Notes: a model not told the origin generated them from the sequence alone. DNA of 64,000 nt from Candidatus Saccharibacteria bacterium oral taxon 488 (GCA_005697215.1 CP040003.1:744001-808000), one strand, 5' to 3'; positions 43,051 through 52,276 are shown, numbered from the stretch's first letter. Numbers and translations: made by a program.

Positions 43051-43752
43051 ATGAACGGAAAAACCTGGGCTATCTTTGCAATCGTTGTCGCGGCTATCGT
43101 CGGCGGTATGATTTATCTGTCAACACAGAATCGTTTGAACGTTAGTGATATCTCAAATGACGCAGCTATGCGCATCATACCGGCCGAAGCGCGCACTGGT
43201 AACATCAGCGAGCACACTATCGGTAATACCAACGGCAAAGTCTTGATGATCGAATACGGCGACTACCAGTGCCCGGGCTGCCGCACTGCTGCACCAGAAG
43301 CCAAGCGTGTGGCCGAGAAATACAAGGATCACGTCGCGCTGGTCTTTCGTAATTATCCGATCCCGTCGCTCCATCCAAACGCCCGAGCGGCAGCGGCGGT
43401 CGCCGAGGCAGCTGGGCTGCAGGGCAAGTTCTGGGAGATGCACGATCTACTCTACACCAACCAAGGTGCGTGGAGCAATGCCCGTGCCAAAGAACGCACC
43501 GACGTCTTCAGTGGCTACGCCAAGCAGCTGGGCCTAAATGTTGAGAAATTTAATGCTGACTTAGCCGGCAGCGCTGTCACGAAGAAAATTGACTTTGACG
43601 TGGCGGTCGGGCGACAGTTACAAATTGATGGCACACCAACCTTTTTCATCAATGGCAACAAGCTTAACCTCGGTGACGCTAGCTCTATCGAAAATGCTGT
43701 CAAAGACGCCCTGAAAAAAGCCGGCGTCGCAGTTGATGAAGCAAAAAAATAA
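43051..43752 (+). CDS. DsbA-like thioredoxin-fold oxidoreductase
   Basis: 233 residues. Signal anchor (about 5-23), then a thioredoxin fold with the CPGC active site in 'EYGDYQCPGCRT' (about 68-79), 'FRNYPIPSLHPNARAAAAVAEAAGLQGKFWEMHDLLY' and the cis-Pro segment 'IDGTPTFFING'. Resembles BdbD/DsbA proteins that introduce disulfides outside the membrane. It could serve the Cys pairs in the pilin and other surface proteins. SD (GGAGG, 6 nt) and a TATAAT box 31 nt upstream. Confidence 0.92.
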   Translation: MNGKTWAIFAIVVAAIVGGMIYLSTQNRLNVSDISNDAAMRIIPAEARTGNISEHTIGNTNGKVLMIEYGDYQCPGCRTAAPEAKRVAEKYKDHVALVFRNYPIPSLHPNARAAAAVAEAAGLQGKFWEMHDLLYTNQGAWSNARAKERTDVFSGYAKQLGLNVEKFNADLAGSAVTKKIDFDVAVGRQLQIDGTPTFFINGNKLNLGDASSIENAVKDALKKAGVAVDEAKK

Positions 43753-43790
43753 CATCAAATTGATCAAAAGCATTAACTAGTGACCAAGTA

Positions 43791-43821
43791 AAAATCACCC
43801 CGGTGCCTGTGGGGTGATTTT
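43791..43821. terminator. Bidirectional terminator between DsbA gene and small minus-strand gene
   Basis: 11-bp perfect stem AAAATCACCCC / GGGGTGATTTT with a 9-nt loop. T-tract is good on both strands (TTTTA plus, TTTTTACTT minus). Confidence 0.88.
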
Positions 43822-43850
43822 ATGCCGTCCCTTTTTATGGACGAGCGCAC

Positions 43851-43946
43851 TTATTGTGCTATGTATGTTTGCCATTTGGCAGGCACCACATCCACTGCGA
43901 CCTTTTTGCGCCGACTGGTCGACACAACATTGATTGCTATTGGCAT
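43851..43946 (-). CDS. 31-residue basic peptide
   Basis: Encodes MPIAINVVSTSRRKKVAVDV followed by 11 residues, with no Cys and a basic centre. Support: an SD (AAAGGAGT, 9 nt spacing), a strong promoter at 44049-44077 on the same strand, and a terminator 30 nt after its stop. It is thus an autonomous transcript of about 250 nt. The coding stretch is short, so the transcript could instead be a regulatory RNA with an incidental frame. No family recognised. Confidence 0.5.
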   Translation of the reverse strand: MPIAINVVSTSRRKKVAVDVVPAKWQTYIAQ

Positions 43947-44048
43947 GTGTTTCGTACTCCTTTGTACTAGTGCAGCCTCACGCGCTTCGACCTTTATTGC
44001 CCACTTTATGATAAGCAGCGACATGCTTCGGCGCGAGACACATCAGCC

Positions 44049-44077
44049 ATGATAGCAAAGACTGATACGAACGTCAA
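44049..44077 (-). promoter_or_regulatory. Promoter of the 250-nt minus-strand transcript
   Basis: Minus strand: -35 TTGACG (44072-44077), 17-nt spacer, -10 TATCAT (44049-44054). The leader of about 95 nt can pair CTCGCGC with GCGCGTGAG and place the SD (AAAGGA) in the loop of a GTAC/GTAC hairpin. Confidence 0.7.
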
Positions 44078-44114
44078 GCAGAAGCTACCTCTGATCTGAC
44101 CCCTGATACCAGCC

Positions 44115-45035
44115 TCAAAACAAGCGCAACCGCTTGGCGAAGATATATACAATGCCGATGAGCAGCACCGTAAACCCGGTAATCACCGGATAGGCCCACA
44201 CCTCGCCCTGAAACGGCAGGGCAATATTCATGCCGTACATACCATAAAACACATTCGGGATCGCCAGGAGAATGGTGATGGCGGTCAAGACTTTCATTCG
44301 CTGGTTGAGGACATTATTGGCGATGGTTGAATAGGCGTTATGGATGCTGGTGATGGTCTGGCTGTTGGCGGCGACCATGACGAGTAATTGCTTGACGTGC
44401 AGCACCAGATCGCCCAGCGCCTCGAGGTCGCGCACCGTGAACAGGCCGCGGCGATTGAGCGCTAATTGGCCGAGCACGCTCGCTAACCCCTCGAGGCTAG
44501 AGTGAAATTCGTTGAGGCTATCTTCGATGGCTACAAACTCGATAAAGTCAGCGTTTTTCACCTCGTGGCGCGACAGCCGGTGCCTGGCCGCAGCGATATT
44601 ACCAGCAAGGTCATGAATCTGTTGTTCGTACGCAGCCACCGCACAAGCGATGGTCGCTGCGAGGAGGGCGCCGGGCTTGTCGGTCGTAGTTGTGAGAAAC
44701 GGCTCGGCGGTTTGCGGCGAGAAATTATTGGCAGGATTAATCGTCACGAACTGGGTTTTTGATACAGCGGCCAGTAGCGGCGCGGTCTTTATGGCATTGT
44801 CTCGAACCAGCGGCAGCCGCACAAAGACATACTCAATGCCGCCGCTATATTCCATCCGCGGCAGCTCGCGCACATCGGCCGCGTCACGGACGATATTTTC
44901 ATCAAGGCCGAACTGCTCGGCGAGTTCGCTTGGGCGCAGCGTGCCGCTGACATGCGCCCAGACGCCACGATGAAACTGATGCGTTCGCCCCAACGAATCA
45001 CCCATACATCGCCGCTCAAAGTAGCCCACCGTCAT
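44115..45035 (-). CDS. CorA-like divalent-metal transporter (paralogue 1)
   Basis: 306 residues from the start with TATAAT 6 nt upstream (an ATG 36 nt earlier lies before the -10). The cytosolic funnel ends in a long helix ('RDLEALGDLVLHVKQLLVMVAANSQTITSIHNAYS'), and the first membrane helix is followed by the 'YGMYGMNIALPF' filter with the GMN motif. A second helix (about 275-297) and basic end (KRLRLF) follow. Transports Mg2+ or related ions. A paralogue is at 52909. Follows the DHA2 transporter directly. Confidence 0.93.
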   Translation of the reverse strand: MTVGYFERRCMGDSLGRTHQFHRGVWAHVSGTLRPSELAEQFGLDENIVRDAADVRELPRMEYSGGIEYVFVRLPLVRDNAIKTAPLLAAVSKTQFVTINPANNFSPQTAEPFLTTTTDKPGALLAATIACAVAAYEQQIHDLAGNIAAARHRLSRHEVKNADFIEFVAIEDSLNEFHSSLEGLASVLGQLALNRRGLFTVRDLEALGDLVLHVKQLLVMVAANSQTITSIHNAYSTIANNVLNQRMKVLTAITILLAIPNVFYGMYGMNIALPFQGEVWAYPVITGFTVLLIGIVYIFAKRLRLF

Positions 45036-45071
45036 GCAAAAATTATACCCCAGAAAACACCACTCTGGCAA

Positions 45072-46724
45072 TTAGCCGCGTAGCCGCTTTTCCCTAACTG
45101 GCATCACCGCGATCATTGCGACAACCATCAGCCCTGAACTGATCAAAAATACCTGATGCAGCCCATCGGCAAAGGCATGGAGAATGACATTGGTAAATTC
45201 CTCCTGCTGCTGGCTGAACTGCTGTTTTGCCTGGGCCTGGGCCGGCGCTGGTAGCCGCTCAAACTCTTGAGCTGCCGCCTTGGCAATCGTCTCTTTTTGA
45301 GCATTCAGCCGCAGCAGCACGTCAGCATTCAATTCGCCAGACAACATCTGCTGGGCAGCTGGTGAGCGCTGTAAGCTCTGGATGTATGGCAGCTGATGTG
45401 GATCGCCAACATGTGCTAGGATGCCAGCGGTTAATATGCCCGATAATACTGCCGCACCAATTGTCGAGCCCAGCCCACGAAATAGCTGCACGCTGGAGGT
45501 CGCCGCACCGAGGTCTTTTTGCGTAAACTCATTCTGCACCGCCAAGGTCAAGATCGGCATCGCCGCGCCGAATCCAAGCCCAACAAATACCGCCACGATA
45601 GCTTCGTGCCAATATGGCGATTCTGGCTGTAGAATTGTTAGCACGGCGACACCGACCGCCGTTAGCCCAAAACCGGCCACTATCCAGCGTTTATATGCAC
45701 CGGTTTTAGCAACCAGCCGACCGATAGTTATCGAGCTTGTTATACTGCCTGCTACCATCGGTAGCAGCATCAGCCCAGCCTGCGAGGCAGTGGCGCCAAA
45801 CACCTGCTGGTTAAACTGTGTTAGATATAAAATTGCCCCCATAAAGGCCGCGCCAAACAGGCTAGCCGCCGCCATAATCAAACTATATGTCCGATTGGCA
45901 AAGAACCGTAGCGGCAGAATCGGCTGCTTGGCTCGCTGCTCGATCAGCACAAAACTCAGCGCCGCCAGTACTGATATCGTTAGTAGCATGCCCTGAACCA
46001 ACGCTAGGCTAACACCGCGCTCGATTAGTCCCTTAAAGAGCATCTCTGTGTTGTCTACCGCCAGCACCAGTGTCGCCAGAGCAATGGTAATCAATAGCGC
46101 ACCGATGTAATCAGGCTTGTGCGTGCGGTCATGCTTGATCTGCGGACAATAGCGAATGATGAGCACCGTGGCGATTACCCCGATCGGCACATTGATCAAG
46201 AACGTCCAGCGCCAATCACTGACCATGCCAAATAGCGACACACCATCTGTCAGCCAACCACCGATTAACGGCCCGGCTACTGAACTCATCCCAAAGACCG
46301 CACCAAACAGTCCTTGCCATTTACTACGTTCCTTTGGCGGAAAGAGGTCGCCGACAATGGTAAAGGCGTTTGCAGTGATGATACCGCCGCCGATGCCCTG
46401 CAGCGCCCGCCACGCAATCAGCCACTCGACTGTCGGCGCCAGGCCGCTCAGTAGCGAGCCGATGGTAAAGATACTCACCCCAGCCAGCAGTAGCGGCTTG
46501 CGGCCATACATGTCGCTCAACTTACCAGCCAGCGGCACGGTCACCGTGGTGGTCAACATGTAAGCAGTCACGATGAAGCCAAGCGATGAAAAGCTATTAA
46601 ATTCCTTGACAATCGCCGCCAGCGCCGTCGAGACAATCGTTTGATCCAGCGCCACCAAAAACAGTGCGCTCATCACCGCACTCATGACGATTAATTTATT
46701 TCTGATTGATAATTCGTGTAGCAT
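45072..46724 (-). CDS. DHA2-family (EmrB/QacA) drug exporter
   Basis: 550 residues with 14 hydrophobic segments. Diagnostic motifs: 'ALDQTIVSTALAAIVKEF' (motif D1-like), 'GKLSDMYGRKPLLLAGV' (motif A), 'RALQGIGGGIITANAF' (motif B) and 'GMSSVAGPLIGGWLTD' (motif C, antiporter). Exports drugs or toxic compounds using the proton gradient. A long extracytoplasmic loop near residues 425-500 is Gln/Ala-rich. A strong promoter 86 nt before the ATG gives a long leader. Lies head of corA paralogue 1. Confidence 0.95.
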   Translation of the reverse strand: MLHELSIRNKLIVMSAVMSALFLVALDQTIVSTALAAIVKEFNSFSSLGFIVTAYMLTTTVTVPLAGKLSDMYGRKPLLLAGVSIFTIGSLLSGLAPTVEWLIAWRALQGIGGGIITANAFTIVGDLFPPKERSKWQGLFGAVFGMSSVAGPLIGGWLTDGVSLFGMVSDWRWTFLINVPIGVIATVLIIRYCPQIKHDRTHKPDYIGALLITIALATLVLAVDNTEMLFKGLIERGVSLALVQGMLLTISVLAALSFVLIEQRAKQPILPLRFFANRTYSLIMAAASLFGAAFMGAILYLTQFNQQVFGATASQAGLMLLPMVAGSITSSITIGRLVAKTGAYKRWIVAGFGLTAVGVAVLTILQPESPYWHEAIVAVFVGLGFGAAMPILTLAVQNEFTQKDLGAATSSVQLFRGLGSTIGAAVLSGILTAGILAHVGDPHQLPYIQSLQRSPAAQQMLSGELNADVLLRLNAQKETIAKAAAQEFERLPAPAQAQAKQQFSQQQEEFTNVILHAFADGLHQVFLISSGLMVVAMIAVMPVREKRLRG

Positions 46725-46816
46725 TGTTACCTTTCACGTTATTCAAGTATCAGTAGCCCATAAATGTAAGAATTCTCCAACTACTCAGTACGGTCTACCC
46801 TGCACCCAAGTGTAAT

Positions 46817-46846
46817 ATTCTACGCCGGATGGGCAGTGGGTGTCAA
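46817..46846 (-). promoter_or_regulatory. Promoter of the DHA2 exporter gene
   Basis: Minus strand: perfect -35 TTGACA (46841-46846), 18-nt spacer, -10 TAGAAT (46817-46822). Start about 46810; leader of about 86 nt contains an AGTAG...CTACT inverted pair and an AAAGG SD before the ATG. The rest of 46725-46948 shows no gene. Confidence 0.75.
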
Positions 46847-46948
46847 GCCGAGCTGCCGCAAGTGACATCGCGCCGTGAAGCCCATCACCCAAACCACCCC
46901 GATACCTGCAATGCAAAATAGCCGCAATGACATTCTACGGCAGCAGCC

Positions 46949-47320
46949 TTATAGCGTCGTATCCTTTTTATAATTTTTCTTAGCCTCTAGCAAGCGGCGA
47001 TTTTGTTCAACTTTATCTTTGATCTCAAAAATTTCAACTGGATACTTTTCATCTAGTTTAGCAATTTTTGCAGCAACTGCTTCGGAAATATTGATATCAA
47101 ATCGGTCGGCAAATTGAATCGCATAGATAATGATGTCAGCCAGCTCGCTTGCCATATCTTCTTTTGTGCCAATATGCGTGTCGTTCCATTGAAAATATTC
47201 AAGCAACTCATTGACCTCCAACGATAACGAAATTGCTAAACCACGTGAATCCTTCGTCTTATCCCACTGACGAGCACAGACGTGACTCATTACTAACTTT
47301 TGTACTTCTTCAAATGTCAT
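46949..47320 (-). CDS. MazG-like dNTP pyrophosphohydrolase (RS21-C6 type)
   Basis: 123 residues from the start preceded by AAAGGAG (7 nt). 'AISLSLEVNELLEYFQW' (ExxE) and 'MASELADIIIYAIQFADRFDI' (ExxD) form the metal site of RS21-C6/dCTPase-type MazG proteins, which cleave dCTP analogues and other modified dNTPs. Differs from the MazG at 19846 and is not in the lepA island. Follows the class I LysRS gene on the same strand by about 75 nt. Confidence 0.9.
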   Translation of the reverse strand: MTFEEVQKLVMSHVCARQWDKTKDSRGLAISLSLEVNELLEYFQWNDTHIGTKEDMASELADIIIYAIQFADRFDINISEAVAAKIAKLDEKYPVEIFEIKDKVEQNRRLLEAKKNYKKDTTL

Positions 47321-47394
47321 GCTGTCTCCTTTATCTATTGTCACGTCTATGGTACTACTGATAGCTCAGTCCCAACCCGGCCTCGCCAAAACTC

Positions 47395-48921
47395 TTACTT
47401 CATCAGCCGTAGTCGCTCAACCAGCCAGTCTCTTGGCAGGATTGATAAAAACCAGCCAGCGCGCGGCCCGGAATCTTTGCCAATGAGCACGCGGTAGATG
47501 GTGGTGAAGAGCTCCCGCGGCGGCAGCAAACCGCTTTCCTTGTAGGCGTAAATTGCTTGATGAAACCAATTACCATCAGCCTCAGCCGACACCCCGGCGA
47601 TGTCGTCAGCTAGTCGCCATAGGTATTCTTTTTGCTCTGGCGAAAACTCATCGGGACGTACCTCGTCTGCCAAGCGAAACTTCAATGACTCAGGCGCCCA
47701 TCGCTCCAGCCACCGACTGACATAGCCTAGTTCCGTGATGATCACTGCTTCTTCCTTATCAACAATGTCCGCATATTCCACACTACGCCGCAAAATCTCC
47801 ACCGTTTTTGCCGTGTCGCACAGAGCCGCTTGGTATGAAATAACTAGATGCGAAAATGGAACTGAACTAACCGCTAGCTGGTTCAACCCATCAGTACACA
47901 AGAATAGCAACCGTTCATCAAGTTCATTTTGCGGATGCTGCCTCATCGCCGCAAAGTCGTCAACCAACCGCACCAGGCTATCGGTCTCGTCAAAATACAG
48001 TCGCTTGGCCGGCGAATACCGAAGGATAAAGTAGCGCACTACCTCAGGCGGCAGCATATCAACAACGTCGTGTGCGTTCACGCCAGTACCCTTGCTGGCA
48101 CTCATCTTTTTGGTATCACCAGTGCGATTGATAAAGTCGTACGGCACCGGTACTGGCGCATCAATGTTATAAACCTCGCGGGCGATCCGCTTACCGGTAT
48201 CATACGAGCCGCCCTTCGTCGCGTGATCACGACCGAACGGCTCAACATCAACCCCGAGCAACCACCATCGCCCCGGCCAGTCCAGCCGCCAGTCCAGCTT
48301 TACCTGCCCGTCATCATACCGAACTGTGTGCTCCGAGTCATCGTGGCTACGATAGGTGATCGTTTTAGCATCGCTATCCATGCTGATGAACCGGCGATTT
48401 TTCAGCCGACCATGCTCCATGATCTGAATTGGCGACCACTGGTCATCCAGCTGCCGGCCCGATACCTCCTGGATGGCCGACTTGGCTTTGTCAATGCGGC
48501 TCAGCGAGCGCTCAATGGCCGGCACAAAAAACCCGCTCCGATACTTATCGCTAGCATAGATCACGTCCATGGTGACGCCAATTTTATCAGCACTATCAAG
48601 AAATGGCTTCAGGCAAAAATCCCCCCACGAATCATACCGATCATCTGGTGAGGGCACCGTACAGAGCGGCATACCCAAGTACTGCTCGTAACTAGCCGGC
48701 AAATTAACCGGTACTTTACGAAAGGCGTCCAGGTTATCCGAAACGTGAACGTGGCGCGCCCGAATACCTGCTTGCTTCAACGCCCGTACTACGGCATCAG
48801 CGATAACAATTTCACGTAAATGCCCCACATGATACACCCCCGACGGCGACGCACCCGAAGAAACGAGCACCTCTTTATCTAGATTTCGAAACTGATCGAC
48901 GATATCATTAAGCCACTTCAT
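47395..48921 (-). CDS. lysK: Lysyl-tRNA synthetase, class I
   Basis: 508 residues. HIGH-like motif 'SGVYHVGHLRE' (about 26-36), 'HVHVSDNLDAFRKVP' and KMSKS-like 'KKMSASKGTGV' (about 273-283), in the Rossmann fold typical of class I (archaeal-type) LysRS, with the alpha-helical anticodon cage at the C-terminus. Charges tRNA-Lys. Unusual among bacteria but known in spirochaetes, alphaproteobacteria and CPR groups. TATAAT ends 7 nt before the ATG (leaderless type). Confidence 0.95.
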   Translation of the reverse strand: MKWLNDIVDQFRNLDKEVLVSSGASPSGVYHVGHLREIVIADAVVRALKQAGIRARHVHVSDNLDAFRKVPVNLPASYEQYLGMPLCTVPSPDDRYDSWGDFCLKPFLDSADKIGVTMDVIYASDKYRSGFFVPAIERSLSRIDKAKSAIQEVSGRQLDDQWSPIQIMEHGRLKNRRFISMDSDAKTITYRSHDDSEHTVRYDDGQVKLDWRLDWPGRWWLLGVDVEPFGRDHATKGGSYDTGKRIAREVYNIDAPVPVPYDFINRTGDTKKMSASKGTGVNAHDVVDMLPPEVVRYFILRYSPAKRLYFDETDSLVRLVDDFAAMRQHPQNELDERLLFLCTDGLNQLAVSSVPFSHLVISYQAALCDTAKTVEILRRSVEYADIVDKEEAVIITELGYVSRWLERWAPESLKFRLADEVRPDEFSPEQKEYLWRLADDIAGVSAEADGNWFHQAIYAYKESGLLPPRELFTTIYRVLIGKDSGPRAGWFLSILPRDWLVERLRLMK

Positions 48922-48979
48922 ATGTGCTATTATACATCATGAAAATATTATTCTGCACATTAGCCCAACCATTCGCCTT

Positions 48980-49489
48980 ATGAATATTCAAAAAGCAGTT
49001 ATCTTATTCGAGAAGATCCGCGACTTGCCATACGGAACAAGTGGTAATAATGGGATATGGTCATGCTACCAAAAATGCGTGTATTTACAGCGAGAATTAC
49101 AAAAAGTTGACATAGTAAGCCAGTTGTTAATTGGCGTATTTAATTGGCAGGATTTACCAATACCTGATCGTATTCTTAAACTACGTCAATGTCGAAACGA
49201 GCGACACGTTATGCTTCGTGTATTTATTAATGGATCAGCCTGCGACATTGACCCATCAGTTGATAACAAACTCGTATCAATTTTACCAATATCTCAATGG
49301 GATGGAATTTCGAGTACGATAACTATGGCACCGCTCAAATATCTGCGAATCTACCAACCACATTCCCTACACGAGCGTATTTCATCGCGATTGCGACATC
49401 AATTCTTCGGTTGTAATCCTGAGAAGTTTTACACTGAACTCGATTCGTGGCTAACAGCATATAGAACTAAGTCTGGATTAACAGAATAA
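48980..49489 (+). CDS. Transglutaminase-like (Cys-His-Asp) protein
   Basis: 169 residues. Not a named family, but the order 'IWSCYQKCVYLQRELQK' (Cys about 29 or 33), 'ERHVMLRVFINGSACDIDPSVD' (His about 75, Asp about 88) fits a transglutaminase/cysteine-protease core. No signal peptide, so cytosolic. It is AT-richer than its neighbours. Divergent from the LysRS gene. Function unknown; amide hydrolysis or transfer is an inference from the triad. Confidence 0.5.
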   Translation: MNIQKAVILFEKIRDLPYGTSGNNGIWSCYQKCVYLQRELQKVDIVSQLLIGVFNWQDLPIPDRILKLRQCRNERHVMLRVFINGSACDIDPSVDNKLVSILPISQWDGISSTITMAPLKYLRIYQPHSLHERISSRLRHQFFGCNPEKFYTELDSWLTAYRTKSGLTE

Positions 49490-49529
49490 GAGCAGGAATG
49501 GTAGCTACCCTACCGCCAACTCTCAAATT

Positions 49530-50648
49530 TCATTCCCACCGAAACAGCTTAATCGCAGCGACATAGATAACGAGAGTCCAGGCAGCGACAGCACCAATTT
49601 GCGGCAGAGCCTCGATAAAACTGGCATGCTCAGTCATGATTAAACGGAAACCATCAGTAATCGGCGTCATCGGGATAAACTGGGCGGCACCGCGTAACCA
49701 CTCTGGGAACATGTACAGCGGGAAGAATGCACCAGACAAGAACATCATCGGGAAAGACAGTAAGTTGCTCAGCGGTGCGGACTGATTTTCATTCTTTGCC
49801 CAGCCACCGATCATGAGACCCATACCTACCATCATAAAGGCCGCCAGCACCGCCATAAGGACAAAGAGCCCCCAATCGCCGCGCATATTAAACTGGAACA
49901 TCAACATGCCAACGACAACCATCATAGTCAGGCTAAGCAGCGAAATAATCGTGTAGTGAATCGCCATAGAAATAATCAGCTGACCCGAGGTAAACGGCGC
50001 CGCGCGCAGTCGGCGGTAGGAGCCACGCTGTTTTTCGGCCGGCATCTGATTGGCCAGACCAAAGATGCCCATACTCATTAAACTAAATGCCAACAGTCCA
50101 GTGAATGTATAGTCAAATGGCTTCAACCGCTCGTCGCCGACCGCTTTGCCCGCAGCCTTGAGCGGTGCCTCTGGCTGGCCCAAATGCTTATTTATTTCAT
50201 TGGCAATCTGATTCATCACCGCCGTTAAGGCGCTACCAGTTTGCTCGGAACCTTTGGCGTACAAGACATTGATAGTGCCAGTCGGGCGAGCATCTCTGCC
50301 CTCACCCTTCACTTCGCCGAAATCGCTGGGCAGTTCAATGATGCCGTTCAGCTCAGAACGCTTGAGCTTCTCGCGAGCCTCGTTCATATCCTTGACATCT
50401 TTAATTTTGAGAATCGAGTCTTTGGCATTTTCTTTGGCGCCTTTAACAAAACCTTTAGCAAATTCCGTCTGCGAATTATTGATAATCGCGATGTCAAAGC
50501 TGGTCGATTGATTATTAAAAATCGAGCCGAACACCAACAAAAAGATGAGCGGAAACAGGAAGGTAAAGAACAGCGACATTTTATCGCGGATGAAACGCTT
50601 TTGTTGGGCGCGTACTTGCCCGAATACACCAGTCCAATATTTTTTCAT
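49530..50648 (-). CDS. ABC-2 type exporter permease
   Basis: 372 residues. One N-terminal helix (about 25-42), a 140-residue extracytoplasmic domain, then five helices (about 180-370), as in ABC-2 exporters. The last-but-one segments contain 'MAEK'-like 'MPAEKQRGSYRRLRAAP', the coupling motif, and 'LSFPMMFLSGAFFPLYMFPEWLR', typical of drug/lipid exporters. Operon with the ATPase directly upstream. Substrate unknown (drug, peptide or lipid). Confidence 0.9.
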   Translation of the reverse strand: MKKYWTGVFGQVRAQQKRFIRDKMSLFFTFLFPLIFLLVFGSIFNNQSTSFDIAIINNSQTEFAKGFVKGAKENAKDSILKIKDVKDMNEAREKLKRSELNGIIELPSDFGEVKGEGRDARPTGTINVLYAKGSEQTGSALTAVMNQIANEINKHLGQPEAPLKAAGKAVGDERLKPFDYTFTGLLAFSLMSMGIFGLANQMPAEKQRGSYRRLRAAPFTSGQLIISMAIHYTIISLLSLTMMVVVGMLMFQFNMRGDWGLFVLMAVLAAFMMVGMGLMIGGWAKNENQSAPLSNLLSFPMMFLSGAFFPLYMFPEWLRGAAQFIPMTPITDGFRLIMTEHASFIEALPQIGAVAAWTLVIYVAAIKLFRWE

Positions 50649-50649
50649 A

Positions 50650-51414
50650 CTAATCCCGAATCGCCTTTCCTGTTAAGTCAATAAATACGTCCTCCAAATT
50701 GGCCTGCTCGACAACTTGCTTTTTCTTGAAACCGCGCGCCAGCAGCTGCTGGATCAGATTATGTGGCGTATCAATGGTGATGATTTTACCATTGTCCATA
50801 ATCGCCAAGCGGTCGCACAGCAGTTCGGCCTCGTCCATGTAATGAGTTGTCAGCACGATAGTAATACCTTCACCGCGAATCTCTTTGATCAAATCCCAGA
50901 GATTACGGCGAGCCTGCGGATCCAACCCAGTGGTCGGCTCGTCAAGAAATAGCACCGTCGGGTTATTGACCAGCGTCGAAGCGATAGCGAAGCGTTGCTT
51001 TTGCCCACCCGACAGCTGCTCGACGTAGCTTTTGGCTTTGTCGGTCAATTGCACCTTGGCCAGCAGCGCGTCGGCGTCGACCGTTTGTCCGTACAGGCTG
51101 GCAAACATTTTCAATTGTTCGCGCAAGGTTAGCTTGTCGTAAAACATTGTCGATTGCAGCTGGATACCGATGATGTTTTTAATGTGCTTCGGCTGCTTAG
51201 CAACATCAATTCCGTCGATGGTCGCCGTGCCGCCGTCAATCGGCCGGAGCGCCTCCAGCATCTCTAGTGTCGTCGTCTTACCGGCGCCATTCGGCCCGAG
51301 GATACCAAAGATTTCGCCTTTCTGTACCTCAAACGACACGCTATCGACGACATTCTTATCCCCATACGTCTTGACGAGTTGGTCAACTGTTATGATTGGT
51401 TCGGGTTGAGCCAT
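50650..51414 (-). CDS. ABC transporter ATP-binding protein
   Basis: 254 residues from the start preceded by AAAGGAG. Walker A 'GPNGAGKTT', Q-loop 'GIQLQSTMFYDKL', signature 'VEQLSGGQKQR', Walker B 'VLFLDEPTTGLD' and H-loop 'VLTTHYMDEAELLCDR'. Energises the permease encoded immediately downstream. CcmA/DrrA-type exporter subfamily. Confidence 0.95.
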   Translation of the reverse strand: MAQPEPIITVDQLVKTYGDKNVVDSVSFEVQKGEIFGILGPNGAGKTTTLEMLEALRPIDGGTATIDGIDVAKQPKHIKNIIGIQLQSTMFYDKLTLREQLKMFASLYGQTVDADALLAKVQLTDKAKSYVEQLSGGQKQRFAIASTLVNNPTVLFLDEPTTGLDPQARRNLWDLIKEIRGEGITIVLTTHYMDEAELLCDRLAIMDNGKIITIDTPHNLIQQLLARGFKKKQVVEQANLEDVFIDLTGKAIRD

Positions 51415-51570
51415 ATAAACTCCTTTCCGTGCTCTCTTTAAGCATCTCATATCTCAGCGATAGAATGACTCCCTGCCAGCCTATCTTTAGTTAGTCATTA
51501 TAACACTCTGTGTAGGGTATGCAACCCGAGAGGGCTAGCCAAGCCGACACGATACCGTTATACTAACCAT

Positions 51571-52227
51571 ATGCCGAAGAAGCCCCACCTCTCCATCACG
51601 CGGCCGCGCAGTCGTCTCAAGAAACGGTATGTGTTCGCGTTGGTGCTAGTACCGCTGACGGCTGTTTGTATCAGCCTCGGCGCGCTGTATTGGCCAAAAA
51701 TTACTCATAAACTTCACTCGCTGAGGGTGGCCGGCAGCATTGATTCATCACGCGGCGAGGCGACGTTCCCGCAAATTGATACCACAAATTTACATCTGAC
51801 TCGGCAAAAAATTATCAGCCTCGCCAAAACCGAATTCGAAGCACAATCCGCCGGTACCAAATTCAGCCAAGGTGTTCGTGAAGCGTGGTGTGCCGATTTT
51901 GTGAGCTGGATCATGCAGCAGGCGGGCGCGCCGCTGAAAAATCCGCATACTGGCGGCTGGCGCATCCCGGGGACGTTTACCTTGCGCGAGTATTACGAAG
52001 CGGCCGGTCGATTCAAGCCCGCCGGCTCTGGCTATCAACCGCGTCCTGGCGACGTAGCAATTTACCGTGGTTCGCCAGTGTTTGGTGATCACACTAACAT
52101 CGTCCTCAAAAATGACGACGGCGTTTTGACCACCGTCGGCGGCAATGAGGCGAACCGCATCCGCGTGTTCGTCAACCGCGATAAGCGCTACGATGGACTG
52201 CTGGGATATGGCGTACTGGCAGAATAA
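51571..52227 (+). CDS. CHAP-domain peptidoglycan hydrolase, membrane-anchored
   Basis: 218 residues. A basic N-terminus and one membrane helix (about 22-42), then a CHAP domain: 'REAWCADFVSWIMQQAG' with the catalytic Cys (about 110), 'PRPGDVAIYRGSPVFGDHTNIVLK' with the His, and 'TVGGNEANRI'. Cleaves peptide bonds in peptidoglycan or acts in secretion of effector-like amidases. TATACT ends 6 nt before the ATG (leaderless type). Saccharibacteria could use it on their own wall or the host's. Confidence 0.9.
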   Translation: MPKKPHLSITRPRSRLKKRYVFALVLVPLTAVCISLGALYWPKITHKLHSLRVAGSIDSSRGEATFPQIDTTNLHLTRQKIISLAKTEFEAQSAGTKFSQGVREAWCADFVSWIMQQAGAPLKNPHTGGWRIPGTFTLREYYEAAGRFKPAGSGYQPRPGDVAIYRGSPVFGDHTNIVLKNDDGVLTTVGGNEANRIRVFVNRDKRYDGLLGYGVLAE

Positions 52228-52276
52228 GCCTGGCCCATCTAATGCGGGATCGCCCGCGCCTAACCGAGTCGCCGCA

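Noticed and set aside
43822-44052. Plus-strand frame of 76 codons
   Set aside because: No SD, right after a terminator, overlaps the better-supported minus-strand transcript; Cys/Thr-rich composition looks non-coding.
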